Assembly: GCF_025153525.1 (NCBI RefSeq)
Contig: NZ_JANZNR010000001.1
Location: forward strand, 744,001-808,000
Direction: 5' to 3'
Source: Psychroserpens sp. SPM9
GTDB taxonomy: Bacteria; Bacteroidota; Bacteroidia; Flavobacteriales; Flavobacteriaceae
Length of the DNA: 64,000 nt
Below are positions 46,076 to 54,969 of this stretch, in pieces. The notes under the pieces are model-generated. The model did no database searches and had not been told where the DNA came from. It worked only from the letters and a program-made list of their open reading frames with translations. The stretch's first letter is position 1. Every line of letters begins with the position of its first letter. Both the position numbers and the translations under genes were made by a program.

Positions 46076-47419
46076 ATGGAGTTTGTAATAAAGATATCTC
46101 AGTTTTTATTGAGTCTTTCACTACTAATCGTATTACACGAATTAGGACATTTTATACCTGCCAAATTATTTAAAACCAAGGTCGAAAAATTTTACCTCTT
46201 TTTTGACATTAAATACTCATTATTTAAAAAGAAAATAGGTGAAACGGTCTACGGGATTGGTTGGCTTCCTCTTGGTGGTTATGTGAAAATTGCCGGAATG
46301 ATAGACGAAAGCATGGATAAAGAGCAAATGTCTCAACCACCGCAACCATGGGAATTTCGCTCAAAACCTGCCTGGCAACGTCTTATTATTATGCTTGGTG
46401 GTGTTACGGTTAATTTTATTTTGGCCTATTTTATTTATGTGTTTATTTCGTTTGCTTATGGCGATACTGATATTACTTCCGAAAGTTTAAAAGATGGATA
46501 TTGGATTGAAAATCCGTTACTCAAAAAGTTAGGTTTTCAAACCGGAGATAAAATTATTAAAATAGACGATGTTAAGGTTCATGCACATTCTGATGTCTTA
46601 AAAAATATTGTCAAGACCGAAAAATATACGATTGATAGAAATGGTAAAGAAATTGACATTCAATTACCTGAAGATTTCCTAGGTCAATTATCATCAAGAA
46701 AAATACGAGGTGGTCTTTTTAATTTAAGATTTCCATTTATGGTTGGCGAAGTTATAGATACTATGGCTAATAAAACTGTGGACCTTAAAGAAGGTGATAT
46801 CTTATTAACTGTAAACAACCAAACCGTTAAGTACTACGACCAACTTAGTACTGTTATGTCTAACTATAAAAACCAAACCGTATCCTCTGCTTTTTTAAGA
46901 GGAAATGATACCATCACACGCGAATTAAAGGTGAACAAAGATGGACAGGTAGGGATTATTCCTGCTAAGGATTCTGAACGATTTGATGCATTAGGTTATT
47001 ATGATTTAACATTAAAAGAATACACCTTTTTAGAAAGTTTTGGAGGTGGTAAGGATAAATTTGTTGAAACTGTATTTAGTTACTGGGATCAATTAGGAAA
47101 AATCTTCACGCCAAGCACTGGAGCGTATAAAGGTGTTGGAGGATTTAAAGCGATTTTCGATATATTTTCAGACACTTGGGTATGGGAAGATTTTTGGAGA
47201 ATTACAGCCTTTTTATCGATCATGTTAGGTGTCCTTAATTTGTTGCCAATTCCTGCATTAGATGGTGGTCACGTTATGTTTTTATTATTTGAAATGGTTT
47301 CTGGACGTAAACCAAGTGAGAAATTTTTAGAGCGTGCTCAATTAGTTGGATTTATCATATTAATTGCCTTAGTCCTTTTCGCAAACGGAAACGATATCTT
47401 CAAGGCTTTTTCCAGTTAA
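46076..47419 (+). CDS. rseP: RIP metalloprotease RseP
   Basis: Site-2-type intramembrane protease. The zinc motif VLHELGHFIPAK is in the first membrane helix, PDZ-like regions lie in the middle (LGFQTGDKIIKIDDVKVHAH and a second one), and the third metal ligand is in NLLPIPALDGGHV near the C-terminus. 447 aa, full length. In this phylum it cleaves anti-sigma or other membrane substrates. It is the last backbone protein gene before the island. Confidence 0.93.
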   Translation: MEFVIKISQFLLSLSLLIVLHELGHFIPAKLFKTKVEKFYLFFDIKYSLFKKKIGETVYGIGWLPLGGYVKIAGMIDESMDKEQMSQPPQPWEFRSKPAWQRLIIMLGGVTVNFILAYFIYVFISFAYGDTDITSESLKDGYWIENPLLKKLGFQTGDKIIKIDDVKVHAHSDVLKNIVKTEKYTIDRNGKEIDIQLPEDFLGQLSSRKIRGGLFNLRFPFMVGEVIDTMANKTVDLKEGDILLTVNNQTVKYYDQLSTVMSNYKNQTVSSAFLRGNDTITRELKVNKDGQVGIIPAKDSERFDALGYYDLTLKEYTFLESFGGGKDKFVETVFSYWDQLGKIFTPSTGAYKGVGGFKAIFDIFSDTWVWEDFWRITAFLSIMLGVLNLLPIPALDGGHVMFLLFEMVSGRKPSEKFLERAQLVGFIILIALVLFANGNDIFKAFSS

Positions 47420-47486
47420 ATGAACGACCGAATGTCGATTCTAATTTTAAATTTTAAAAAAAATTAAATAAATTTTAAAAGACGTT

Positions 47487-47516
47487 TTGACAAACTTAAA
47501 AAATAGTATATATTTG
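47487..47516 (+). promoter_or_regulatory. Promoter of tRNA-Asn
   Basis: TTG at 47487-47489, a 19-nt spacer, and TATATTTG at 47509-47516. This is a full match to the Bacteroidota TTG-N19-TAnnTTTG promoter, 22 nt before the tRNA. Confidence 0.85.
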
Positions 47517-47538
47517 CGCTCGCTAAAGCGATAAACAC

Positions 47539-47612
47539 TCCTCCTTAGCTCAGTTGGTTAGAGCATCTGACTGTTAATCAGAGGGTCCTTGGTTCGAGCC
47601 CAAGAGGAGGAG
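47539..47612 (+). tRNA. tRNA-Asn(GTT)
   Basis: Clear cloverleaf: acceptor TCCTCCT/AGGAGGA, D arm GCTC...GAGC, anticodon arm CTGAC-TGTTAAT-CAG with GTT, T arm CTTGG-TTCGAGC-CCAAG, discriminator G, no CCA. It has its own promoter and terminator, so it should be functional. Its 3' half is overlapped by the end of the serine recombinase gene on the other strand. Confidence 0.97.
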
Positions 47613-49131
47613 CTTTCTTAGACTTCCCGTCATTTTTGACGGGATTTTTTATTTCTAATCTCTTGAAAACCTTATTTTTATTAAGGATGAGCGCAATGAA
47701 AGAATCTAATTTTACGGTTCGATACTTATTTTTAAAATAAATCAGTTTTTCAGGAAATATCGAACCGGTAATCTTTTTTTTGATGTTCGCTGGTGATGAT
47801 TTGTAGAGTTTGTCAATACCATGCATGAATGATATTCCTAGTTTCAAATACTCCTCTAGATTCTTACTCAGACTTTCTATTCTAGCTTTTTCTGCCTTAA
47901 GGTCATTAAGCTTTTTTTGAGTCTTCCCTTTCATGCTGTTGTACGTTCCAACATCGATAAGATCATCAAAAAACTTATCCTCAATAGATTCCATTCGGTT
48001 ACTTAATTTTTTGAGATCCAACCCAATCTGTCTAATACGTAAATCTCTTGATTTTTGTTCACCACTAAATGTCTCCTCTAGTATTTCTTTGTAGAGCTCC
48101 AACACATCTTGTTTTATTACAAGCTCACTCAATAAGTCTTCATAAAGTTTATTGACCTCATCAGCTTTATACCTTTCTTTACATTTCGGCTGACAATGAT
48201 AATAAAAGTGTCTTTTACCATTTCTACCTTTAGATGCACTTCCTGTTAATGACCTTCCACAGTTTTTGCATAACAAATGTCCTCGTAGTGGTAACTTTTC
48301 ATCAATCTCTGAAAACTTATGAATCTTAGCTTTATGCTTTCCTGATATTATACGTTGAACAGTGTCGAATGTATCTTCATCAATAATAGCTGGATGTAAA
48401 CCATTAACAATGACCTCATCGTCCTTCTTCCATTCCTTTATCAATATCTTGCCACAATAGACTGGATTCTTAAGCATATTGAGCATACTCTGCTTGGTAA
48501 TCTTTAAGCCTTTATCGTAATACTTTTTCCTAACTTCTTCAGCTGACAAAACACCCTTGGAATAATCTATAAACGCTTTTCTAATAACATCAGATACTCT
48601 ATTATTAAAAGTTAAAGTTGCCTTTCCGTTTTCATTTCGATAGTTTTTATAACCATAAGGTGCCATTCCAACAAAACATCCTTCTTTCATGGCTCTTCGT
48701 AACCCTTCCTTGGTTCTTATGCTATTCTTATCATTTTCAACTTCTGGAATTACCAAATAGACAGCTAACATAACCTTAGAATCTGGTTGTGATAAATCCA
48801 AGGGTTGCTCGATAGCATTAACCTCAATACCTAGATTTTTGAATTCTCGAATAACTCTATACGCTTCCTCTTGATTTCTACTAAATCTATCCCATCTTGT
48901 GAATAATAGACAATCAATCGTTTTTCTATTTGCTTTGATGTAAGATGTTAGTTCTTTGAAGGCTGGTCTATCAAAGTTTTTAGCTGAATAATCTTCCTTG
49001 AAATGGCGAAGTATATTTATATTTTTATGTTGACAATAAAATTCCAGCACACTCTTTTGATGAGGTAAACTAAAACCTTTGTTGGCCTGCTCATCAGTTG
49101 AAACTCTGGTATATATTATTGCGTTTGGCAT
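47578..49131 (-). CDS. Large serine recombinase (site-specific integrase)
   Basis: Catalytic domain at the N-terminus (AIIYTRVSTDEQANKGFSL, with the nucleophilic Ser, and TRWDRFSRN), the recombinase domain, and a zinc ribbon (CKNCGRSLTGSASKGRNG...C...C). A long coiled coil follows (residues about 370-440). 517 aa. The last residues, KKAPPLGLEPRTL, are the antisense translation of tRNA-Asn, and the preceding codons read through its terminator. The gene therefore uses host tRNA DNA for its stop codon, marking the left end of an integrated element. Confidence 0.93.
   Translation of the reverse strand: MPNAIIYTRVSTDEQANKGFSLPHQKSVLEFYCQHKNINILRHFKEDYSAKNFDRPAFKELTSYIKANRKTIDCLLFTRWDRFSRNQEEAYRVIREFKNLGIEVNAIEQPLDLSQPDSKVMLAVYLVIPEVENDKNSIRTKEGLRRAMKEGCFVGMAPYGYKNYRNENGKATLTFNNRVSDVIRKAFIDYSKGVLSAEEVRKKYYDKGLKITKQSMLNMLKNPVYCGKILIKEWKKDDEVIVNGLHPAIIDEDTFDTVQRIISGKHKAKIHKFSEIDEKLPLRGHLLCKNCGRSLTGSASKGRNGKRHFYYHCQPKCKERYKADEVNKLYEDLLSELVIKQDVLELYKEILEETFSGEQKSRDLRIRQIGLDLKKLSNRMESIEDKFFDDLIDVGTYNSMKGKTQKKLNDLKAEKARIESLSKNLEEYLKLGISFMHGIDKLYKSSPANIKKKITGSIFPEKLIYFKNKYRTVKLDSFIALILNKNKVFKRLEIKNPVKNDGKSKKAPPLGLEPRTL
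47625..47644 (+). terminator. Terminator of tRNA-Asn
   Basis: Perfect 8-bp inverted repeat TCCCGTCA / TGACGGGA with a 4-nt loop followed by TTTTTT. It lies inside the coding region of the serine recombinase on the other strand. Confidence 0.9.
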
Positions 49132-49262
49132 TTAGCAGATATTAAATAGCGTTCATACTCTATAATGGCAAAAAAGAGTAACTTAGACTTTAGAGTCCTT
49201 TCAACTCCAGGAGCTTTATTGGAGTTAGCAACTATATTTTTTGATTTTAGCAGCATAATATA

Positions 49263-49286
49263 TTCAAATATATGCCTTAAAACACA
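49263..49286. promoter_or_regulatory. Shared motif in the recombinase/XRE divergent region
   Basis: A 24-nt sequence starting TTCAAATATATGC matches 62483-62506 at 21 of 24 positions. Both copies lie between a recombinase-type gene and a divergent XRE gene, 75 and 91 nt before the XRE start. It is probably the binding site of the XRE proteins or a conserved promoter. Confidence 0.45.
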
Positions 49287-49360
49287 CAAAAACAAACAAA
49301 ATATGTTTTATTAAGCGTTTATACGTAAATATTTATTAAGTTTGATTAAAACAAAGTGAA

Positions 49361-49750
49361 ATGAGTCCAATTCAACAGTTACTCTCAGATAATTTAAAGG
49401 CTATACGAAGAGAGAAAAAGATTAGTCAGCAATATATAGCTGATCGAAGTGATATGTTGGCTTCTACATATAATAGGATTGAAAATATGAAGGTCTCCCC
49501 TTCTATTGAAACCATTGAAAGGATTGCAAATGCAATTGATATCCCTATTGCTGAACTCTTACAATCTCGTCAAGTCTCAGATAAGTCAATTCTTCAAAAA
49601 TTGGAAATAATAAATAATCTTTCTGAATATAATAAAAGTGTTGTTGAAATTCTTTTGGATTCAATTATTGAAAAGGACATGCTTGAAAAGGCTCAGAAGG
49701 CTAAAATGAAAAAACGATTGGCTGATTTAGATAAAGCTCGTAAAAAATAA
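49361..49750 (+). CDS. XRE-family transcriptional regulator
   Basis: N-terminal HTH_3 domain: LSDNLKAIRREKKISQQYIA, SMLASTYNRIE-like recognition helix, SPSIETIERIANAIDIPIAEL. A helical, charged C-terminus follows. It is similar along its whole length to the regulator at 62597 (LSxNLKAIRxEK, ASTYxRIE, KMKKRLxxLDK). It is divergent from the serine recombinase, so probably controls it. Confidence 0.9.
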   Translation: MSPIQQLLSDNLKAIRREKKISQQYIADRSDMLASTYNRIENMKVSPSIETIERIANAIDIPIAELLQSRQVSDKSILQKLEIINNLSEYNKSVVEILLDSIIEKDMLEKAQKAKMKKRLADLDKARKK

Positions 49751-49889
49751 GCTAAGTTTAAATTCTTAGAGTTACTACATTGCTTAAAAAAAGAGCTATA
49801 CCTTACTTTTTTATTTTTTTACACCTACAATAGTGTGGTACAAGTATTATTTTAAAGAACGTTTTATTGTATTCAAATTTAAGTAATCG

Positions 49890-50027
49890 ATTAACATTAA
49901 AAAAAAATTAAAATCTACATCAGACCAACTAAAAGATTTAATTGGTTTAATTGGTCTAATCTCTTTTACTCCTTTTATAGGCTTTATAGATTTTAATGGC
50001 TTTAACGGTCCTCCACTTGCATTTTAA
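49890..50027 (+). other. Possible small hydrophobic peptide without a standard start; rest of gap empty
   Basis: An open frame after a stop at 49884 reads KKKLKSTSDQLKDLIGLIGL, then a hydrophobic FTPFIGFIDF part, ending GPPLAF. It looks like a peptide with a basic start and a membrane-like helix, but the only candidate starts are ATT codons (49890, 49896). It may be a non-canonical start, a 5'-damaged gene, or simple low-complexity DNA. It is the only thing I see in 49751-50159. Confidence 0.2.
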
Positions 50028-50159
50028 TTAAAATTAAAACAATAAAATAAATGAGCCCATCTAATAAAAGTACTCATTAATTATTTACGGATTTCCGCAG
50101 TACTGATAATTATTTATAATAGGGAGATACTGTAAATGTACATTTTTTATCACCGATTA

Positions 50160-50405
50160 TCAAGGAGATTTTCCTTTTTTACTTTTCAAATATTTCTTTA
50201 GTTTTTTTCCTCCAAAAAATCCAGCCAAAATCATTGATAATGGAAAACTTATTGGATATAGTATTTTCTCGAAGAAGTCTCCAATAACTTCAACTCTAGT
50301 GATTGGAACAAAGCAAAAGACAACTACCAGAGCAAATACAAAAATCAATGATGCTTTAAAATTTGATACATTTTTCATAATTATATTATTATTTATTTCT
50401 CCCAT
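50160..50405 (-). CDS. Small membrane protein, 81 aa
   Basis: Two predicted membrane helices (LIFVFALVVVFCFVPI and ILYPISFPLSMILAGFFGG) and a Lys-rich C-terminal tail (KKLKKYLKSKKGKSP). The start may be the ATG ten codons in. No family is recognised. It lies alone inside the island. Confidence 0.5.
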   Translation of the reverse strand: MGEINNNIIMKNVSNFKASLIFVFALVVVFCFVPITRVEVIGDFFEKILYPISFPLSMILAGFFGGKKLKKYLKSKKGKSP

Positions 50406-50491
50406 AGGGTTTCAACATCTTAAAAGGACGCTTTTCTATTTCACTCCTATTAAGACATGATTTTTCAAGCTACAAAATTTGGTCCCTTACT

Positions 50492-50508
50492 AAAAGGACA
50501 CTCCTTTT
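50492..50508. terminator. Hairpin in the 377-nt gap before the KAP gene
   Basis: Perfect 7-bp inverted repeat AAAAGGA / TCCTTTT with a 3-nt loop. The gap 50406-50782 also holds a 20-codon frame at 50627 (MKEIEIQKAFSNNNEKYLYL, then stop, then ITEEQKIFFI in the same frame), which may be a gene remnant. Nothing else definite. Confidence 0.45.
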
Positions 50509-50782
50509 TGACAACTAAGAAAGCAAGGTAATTACTAGCTTTAACATAAAATAGGACACTAAAAAACACAAGTTAAATCAAGCATTTAGATATTACTGTG
50601 ACATGGTTTGCACTTGTTTTTAGTAAATGAAAGAAATTGAAATTCAAAAAGCATTTAGTAACAATAATGAAAAATACTTGTACTTGTAAATTACAGAAGA
50701 ACAGAAGATTTTTTTTATTTAATCAATCGTCTATAATGAAATAAAAATTATATTAAACCAATAGAAAAAGTTTATAAAAACA

Positions 50783-52975
50783 ATGGAAAACAAAAATATA
50801 ATTATCAATGATATAGCAATCGGCAAAAAGGAAGAAGATTTATTGAATTACTATCCGTACGCTGAAAAAATACAAAGTGTCATACAAGGTTATGCTAATA
50901 ATCCAGAGCCTTTGACTATAGGAATATATGGTAAATGGGGGGCTGGTAAAAGTTCGCTTTTAAATCTCATTGAAAGGCATATTGAGATGTTTCACAAGGA
51001 CAAAGATGACAAGCCATATATAAAATTTCATTACAACCCTTGGATATACCAAACTAAAGAAGAGATGCTTTATGATTTCTTTGAAACACTAACACGAAAA
51101 TTGGTTTACAGTGGTAATGATACATTAAAGAAAGCTGGAAAATTCATCAAAAAATATAGCAAGTATCTAAAAGCTGTAAAATTATCTGCATCAGTTGGTG
51201 TTCCAAAAATATTCAACGCTGGCATTTCGGTTGAACCATACGAGATACTTAAGAGGCTTGGTGAAGATTTAGAAGGTGAAGAAAAAAGCTTAAATGAACT
51301 TAAAAAACAAATAGATGATATTCTAAAAGAATCAGATAAAAAGATTATAATTTTTATTGATGACGTTGATAGGTTGGATAAGGACGAAATATTTACATTA
51401 TTCAAATTAATCAAAATAAATGCAGACTTTAAGAATCTGATTTTCATTATATGTCTTGACCAAGAATATGTCGCTAAGGCTATACATCATAGATATGGAA
51501 ATGATGAGAAATCTGGCAAAGACTTCTTAGAGAAAATAATAAATATTCCTTTAGAGTTACCATTAATTGAGGAAGCAGATTTAGACCGCTTTGTTAAAGA
51601 GAAAATAAAACCGATTCTATCAAGTAAAAAGATTAAAGAGGCGGATTTAAAAGAATTATATGACAGTCTAAGTGGGGGTTACTTCAGTTCTCCTAGAGAA
51701 GTTGTACGTGTAATAAATTCCTTTGCATTTTCATTCTATGCGATTGGAGATGAAGTTAATGTACATGATTTATTTTGGATTGAGTATCTGAAGGTTAAGT
51801 ATATAAAGACTTATAATAGTATTAAAGATTATGCTAGTAGAAGTGGTATAAAAACTAATATGCTTTTTATAGATAAAATAGATTTTAATAGTCCATTCGC
51901 AAAAGATAAAAACGAGACAGGTTTCAGAAAAGATTTAATGGATAAGCATAAAGAATCATATCCAATTATTAATTTTTTATTTCCAATGATTAGAACAGGA
52001 ACCGTTTCAGCATATCAAACTCCAAAAATTAAACCTACAAATGTATTAGATGCAGAATTACGCATTAATCATATGAATCATTTTGAAAAATATTTCTCTT
52101 TTCATACAAAAGGTAAAATTTCAGAATTAATGTTTTCAAATTTTAAGGCATTAATAAATTCAGACAAAGATAATGAGGCATTAGAAATTATGCATAGAAT
52201 GATACAGAATACTGGAGAATGGAAAATAGTGTATCGAATTTCATCCGAAATTGAAGTATTATCTGATGAGCTTCATGATAAGTTTGTTTGGTTTTTAATT
52301 AAACATATTAATGAGTTTAAAGGAAGGTCAGACACTAAACCATTCAACATAGAGATTGTTCAAAGTATCGCAAAAAAGCTTGTTGAAAAGCGAGACGAGA
52401 AAAAGAAACTTATTATTTCTATACCTGATGAATTAGACTATTTGCAAACCTGCTGGTATTTAGGAGTATTTACCTATGATGGAAATGAAATCGAATACAT
52501 GGAAGAGATTGAGAAGAAACTGATTGCCAAAGCAAAAACTATTGAAAACCATCCATTTTTTAAAGATAGAAATGTAGCTAAAATGACTATGGATATATGG
52601 TCTAGGTTGGAGTTTGATGAGTTTCAAGAATATATATTACAGTATTTGAATTCTGAAGATAACATAGTATCATTTATTAGAAGCTTTACTTATCTGTGGA
52701 ATGGAACTATTAATGGTGTGTTTAAAGAAGAAAATTATCAGTACATATCAAATGTTCTAGGTCTAGATTGTAATTTAATTTTTGATAAGATAATAAGGGT
52801 ATTGCCAGAATATCAAGACAACAATGACCCAGACCAAATCGAGATTAATTGGAGTGAATACGATGGTAATTCTAATGCACAAAACATTTTACAATTTATT
52901 TATTGGCATTTGAAAAGTAATATAAAAGATGGTATTGACAATGAAGATGATGGTGCTCCGATTTATATAAATTAA
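50783..52975 (+). CDS. KAP-family P-loop NTPase
   Basis: Walker A is IYGKWGAGKSSLLN (residues about 48-61) and Walker B is KIIIFIDDVDRLDKDE. FIICLDQEYVAKAI and GKDFLEKIINIPLELP are typical KAP blocks. The usual membrane insertion of KAP proteins is not obvious; the region between the Walker motifs is only weakly hydrophobic. The C-terminal 350 residues are helical and unrecognised. 730 aa. KAP NTPases occur in defence islands, which fits here, but no role is proven. Confidence 0.85.
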   Translation: MENKNIIINDIAIGKKEEDLLNYYPYAEKIQSVIQGYANNPEPLTIGIYGKWGAGKSSLLNLIERHIEMFHKDKDDKPYIKFHYNPWIYQTKEEMLYDFFETLTRKLVYSGNDTLKKAGKFIKKYSKYLKAVKLSASVGVPKIFNAGISVEPYEILKRLGEDLEGEEKSLNELKKQIDDILKESDKKIIIFIDDVDRLDKDEIFTLFKLIKINADFKNLIFIICLDQEYVAKAIHHRYGNDEKSGKDFLEKIINIPLELPLIEEADLDRFVKEKIKPILSSKKIKEADLKELYDSLSGGYFSSPREVVRVINSFAFSFYAIGDEVNVHDLFWIEYLKVKYIKTYNSIKDYASRSGIKTNMLFIDKIDFNSPFAKDKNETGFRKDLMDKHKESYPIINFLFPMIRTGTVSAYQTPKIKPTNVLDAELRINHMNHFEKYFSFHTKGKISELMFSNFKALINSDKDNEALEIMHRMIQNTGEWKIVYRISSEIEVLSDELHDKFVWFLIKHINEFKGRSDTKPFNIEIVQSIAKKLVEKRDEKKKLIISIPDELDYLQTCWYLGVFTYDGNEIEYMEEIEKKLIAKAKTIENHPFFKDRNVAKMTMDIWSRLEFDEFQEYILQYLNSEDNIVSFIRSFTYLWNGTINGVFKEENYQYISNVLGLDCNLIFDKIIRVLPEYQDNNDPDQIEINWSEYDGNSNAQNILQFIYWHLKSNIKDGIDNEDDGAPIYIN

Positions 52976-52977
52976 GA

Positions 52978-53142
52978 TTATTGTATCACATGATACTTAT
53001 CCGCAGCCTCTCTATTGACATTTGGGTCGTATTTCTAGTAGTTTTCTGTTGAAGTTATAAAACGATGTCTGGACTTTCTTTGAGCTGTTCTTAAATCATC
53101 ATTTTGTGTCTAAAGTGCAATTACCGAAGCCACGGAGCGGTT
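52978..53142 (-). pseudogene. Remnant of a tyrosine recombinase C-terminus
   Basis: Read on the minus strand, the DNA gives RSVASVIAL, stop, TQNDDLRTAQRKSRHRFITS, TENY, stop, KYDPNVNREAADKYHVIQ, stop. This matches the end of flavobacterial tyrosine recombinases (compare AGHRFISSTERY in the gene at 61856). The Arg, His-x-x-Arg-like and Tyr positions are visible. Two in-frame TAG codons and lack of any upstream domain show decay. It starts 2 nt after the KAP stop codon. Confidence 0.7.
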
Positions 53143-53152
53143 TTACTTTATC

Positions 53153-53179
53153 ATATGTTCATCATAATCATGAACATAT
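53153..53179. repeat. Perfect inverted repeat in the 53143-53534 gap
   Basis: 10-bp arms ATATGTTCAT / ATGAACATAT with a 7-nt loop. It has no T run, so it is more like an operator or an old element end than a terminator. The rest of the gap (to 53534) is AT-rich; a TATATTTG -7-type box at about 53510 suits the toxin-antitoxin operon. Confidence 0.5.
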
Positions 53180-53534
53180 TACCTATTGATTAGGAACTTA
53201 AAATTTCTAGCATTAATTTAATAATCAATTGTAATGTTGTTAGATCTGTTTTATTTAATTGCTCTATAATCTTCGATAATACATAATATAATTTTGCCAT
53301 TGATAGTCATGGGGTTTATTTTTTAAAGGGTTTAGCCTTTTATTATTTATGTATTTATTTTACTATGAAATCCTAGAAAGTAAAGTCTTTATAGAAAATT
53401 AATTAGCTGGTGTTTGATTTCTATAAAACCAAATCACATCTACCGCCTCAATATTGATAGGTTTTTTACGTTAGAAATCTTAACTTTATACTATATCTAT
53501 ATAAAATGTATATTTGGGTTATACTAGAAATATT

Positions 53535-53774
53535 ATGGGAATATTAGAACTTAGAAAAAAATGGATGAAGTCAATTAAGACTGTTGATGATCGTTTCTTG
53601 CTGATGGTAGACGCTCTCTATGAAGGTTACTTTAAAAATGAAGTGGTAGCTTACCACCCAAATGGACAGCCTATGACCCGTCAGGAGTATAAGATGGCCT
53701 TAGATACTGCCGAAGCCCAGATTGAAAAAGGAGATTTTATTTCTGCTGATGACTTTGAGCGTGAAGAAGACTAA
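53535..53774 (+). CDS. Putative antitoxin
   Basis: 79-residue protein from ATG 53535 (MGILELRKKWMKSIKTVDDR; the in-frame TTG at 53514 is less likely). It is helical, with an acidic C-terminus (FISADDFEREED) as in antitoxins that wrap the toxin. Its stop codon overlaps the toxin start in a TAATG junction. Type II antitoxin role is inferred from this partner. Confidence 0.75.
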   Translation: MGILELRKKWMKSIKTVDDRFLLMVDALYEGYFKNEVVAYHPNGQPMTRQEYKMALDTAEAQIEKGDFISADDFEREED

Positions 53775-54055
53775 TGGCTGATAAGATCAAAAATGTTGTT
53801 TGGACTCGCCAAGCAAGAGAATCTCTCAATGCAATCCTTGACTATCGGTATAGAGATATACCAACGGCACGAAAGATAGTGCGTAAAGATATCATCACCT
53901 CTTCAAAAGAAATTGTGTTTGCAGAGCAATTTCAAAAAGATGAGATTTTTCCTGAGTACAGAAGAATAGTGGTTCGGGATTATAAAGTACTTTACAAGAT
54001 GGACAATAGCACCGCATATATACTGAATGTTGTCTGCACAAAGGCAAAAAAATAA
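53774..54055 (+). CDS. RelE/ParE-family toxin
   Basis: 93-residue ParE/RelE-fold protein: VVWTRQARESLNAILDYRY at the start, then FPEYRRIVVRDYKVLYKMDN, typical central strands. ParE-like rather than RelE-like because no catalytic His/Arg set for mRNA cleavage can be picked out. It is coupled to the antitoxin by a one-base overlap. Confidence 0.85.
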   Translation: MADKIKNVVWTRQARESLNAILDYRYRDIPTARKIVRKDIITSSKEIVFAEQFQKDEIFPEYRRIVVRDYKVLYKMDNSTAYILNVVCTKAKK

Positions 54056-54210
54056 AATTTTTTCAAAAGAGATTTTTTATCGCTGATATTATCAATATGA
54101 AAATCTTAAATATCTCCTTCTATTTCACTTTCTATTTACTAACTTAGCCATAAGTTAAGAGAATGAAATTAAAATATAAATATCACTAAAGTGATTTAAA
54201 ATAACTATTT

Positions 54211-54312
54211 ATGAATTTTAATGACCCAAACGACGACGAATTTGATTTCCCCGATATTCCTGGGAGTGACCCTTCGCCTGACACGACTGAAAACCCTATT
54301 GAAATTAGCTAA
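54211..54312 (+). CDS. Possible small acidic protein, 33 aa
   Basis: ATG 54211 to TAA 54310: starts MNFNDPNDDEFDFPDIPGSD and ends TENPIEIS. It is very acidic and Pro-rich, so probably unstructured. It overlaps the end of the convergent membrane-protein gene by 8 nt. The codon composition looks like protein but there is no other support. Confidence 0.3.
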   Translation: MNFNDPNDDEFDFPDIPGSDPSPDTTENPIEIS

Positions 54313-54847
54313 AAATATAAAAAGCTATTGATAAATAAATAGGAAATAGAACTGTAATAAAATACAAACTCACTTCAAGTTTTATTCGTCTTTGCCTATT
54401 TTTATTTAAATTATAATTTATCTTATCTTGGGTGTTTTCTATTTCTCTAATAACATACGACAAATAAATCTCTTCTGATGTTAATTTACTGTTTGTTAGG
54501 AACTTTTCTTGTGCCAACTTCGATGGAATTCTTCCTTTCTGCATTATTGAACGTGGAAAAACTAAAGTTGCTAAAAATAATATAAACCCTGAAATAGCGA
54601 AAGAAAAATACAAATTCATAACAATTACACTTGAAATAGAATCTGTAGTGATTTTTGTAAAAGTATAACCAACAATAGCCGCAAGAATTGTTGATAGAAG
54701 TATAATCAAGGAATAAGCTCTGTTTGTTATTTTATCAGATTCTTTAAGTGTATAATCTAAATAATCTTTACCCTCCTCTAATATAAATTTTGCCGAATCA
54801 ATTGGAAATGATTTCCATTTGGTTTTTGGAATTTTGAAATTCTTCAT
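54305..54847 (-). CDS. Three-helix membrane protein, SLATT/PycTM-like
   Basis: Short soluble start, two adjacent membrane helices (YSLIILLSTILAAIVGYTF; LYFSFAISGFILFLATLVF), a charged helical stretch (YLSYVIREIENTQDKINYNL) and a last membrane helix (VSLYFITVLFPIYLSIAFYI). This layout resembles membrane effectors used by nucleotide-signalling defence systems, but the similarity is topological and I cannot assign a family. No cyclase lies next to it; the CBASS operon is 1.2 kb away. Confidence 0.6.
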   Translation of the reverse strand: MKNFKIPKTKWKSFPIDSAKFILEEGKDYLDYTLKESDKITNRAYSLIILLSTILAAIVGYTFTKITTDSISSVIVMNLYFSFAISGFILFLATLVFPRSIMQKGRIPSKLAQEKFLTNSKLTSEEIYLSYVIREIENTQDKINYNLNKNRQRRIKLEVSLYFITVLFPIYLSIAFYIFS

Positions 54848-54969
54848 ATGTAGTAAATTTAATTAAAAAATCATTTTCTTTTACTAACTTGGTTAGAGTC
54901 ATTACAACTAATCTTCCATTAAAAATTAATGAGAACTAATACTAACATTTATGTAAATAGATAAATTGA

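Noticed and set aside
50627-50689. 20-codon frame before the KAP gene
   Set aside because: Looks like a broken gene start with an in-frame stop, but too short to assign to any family.
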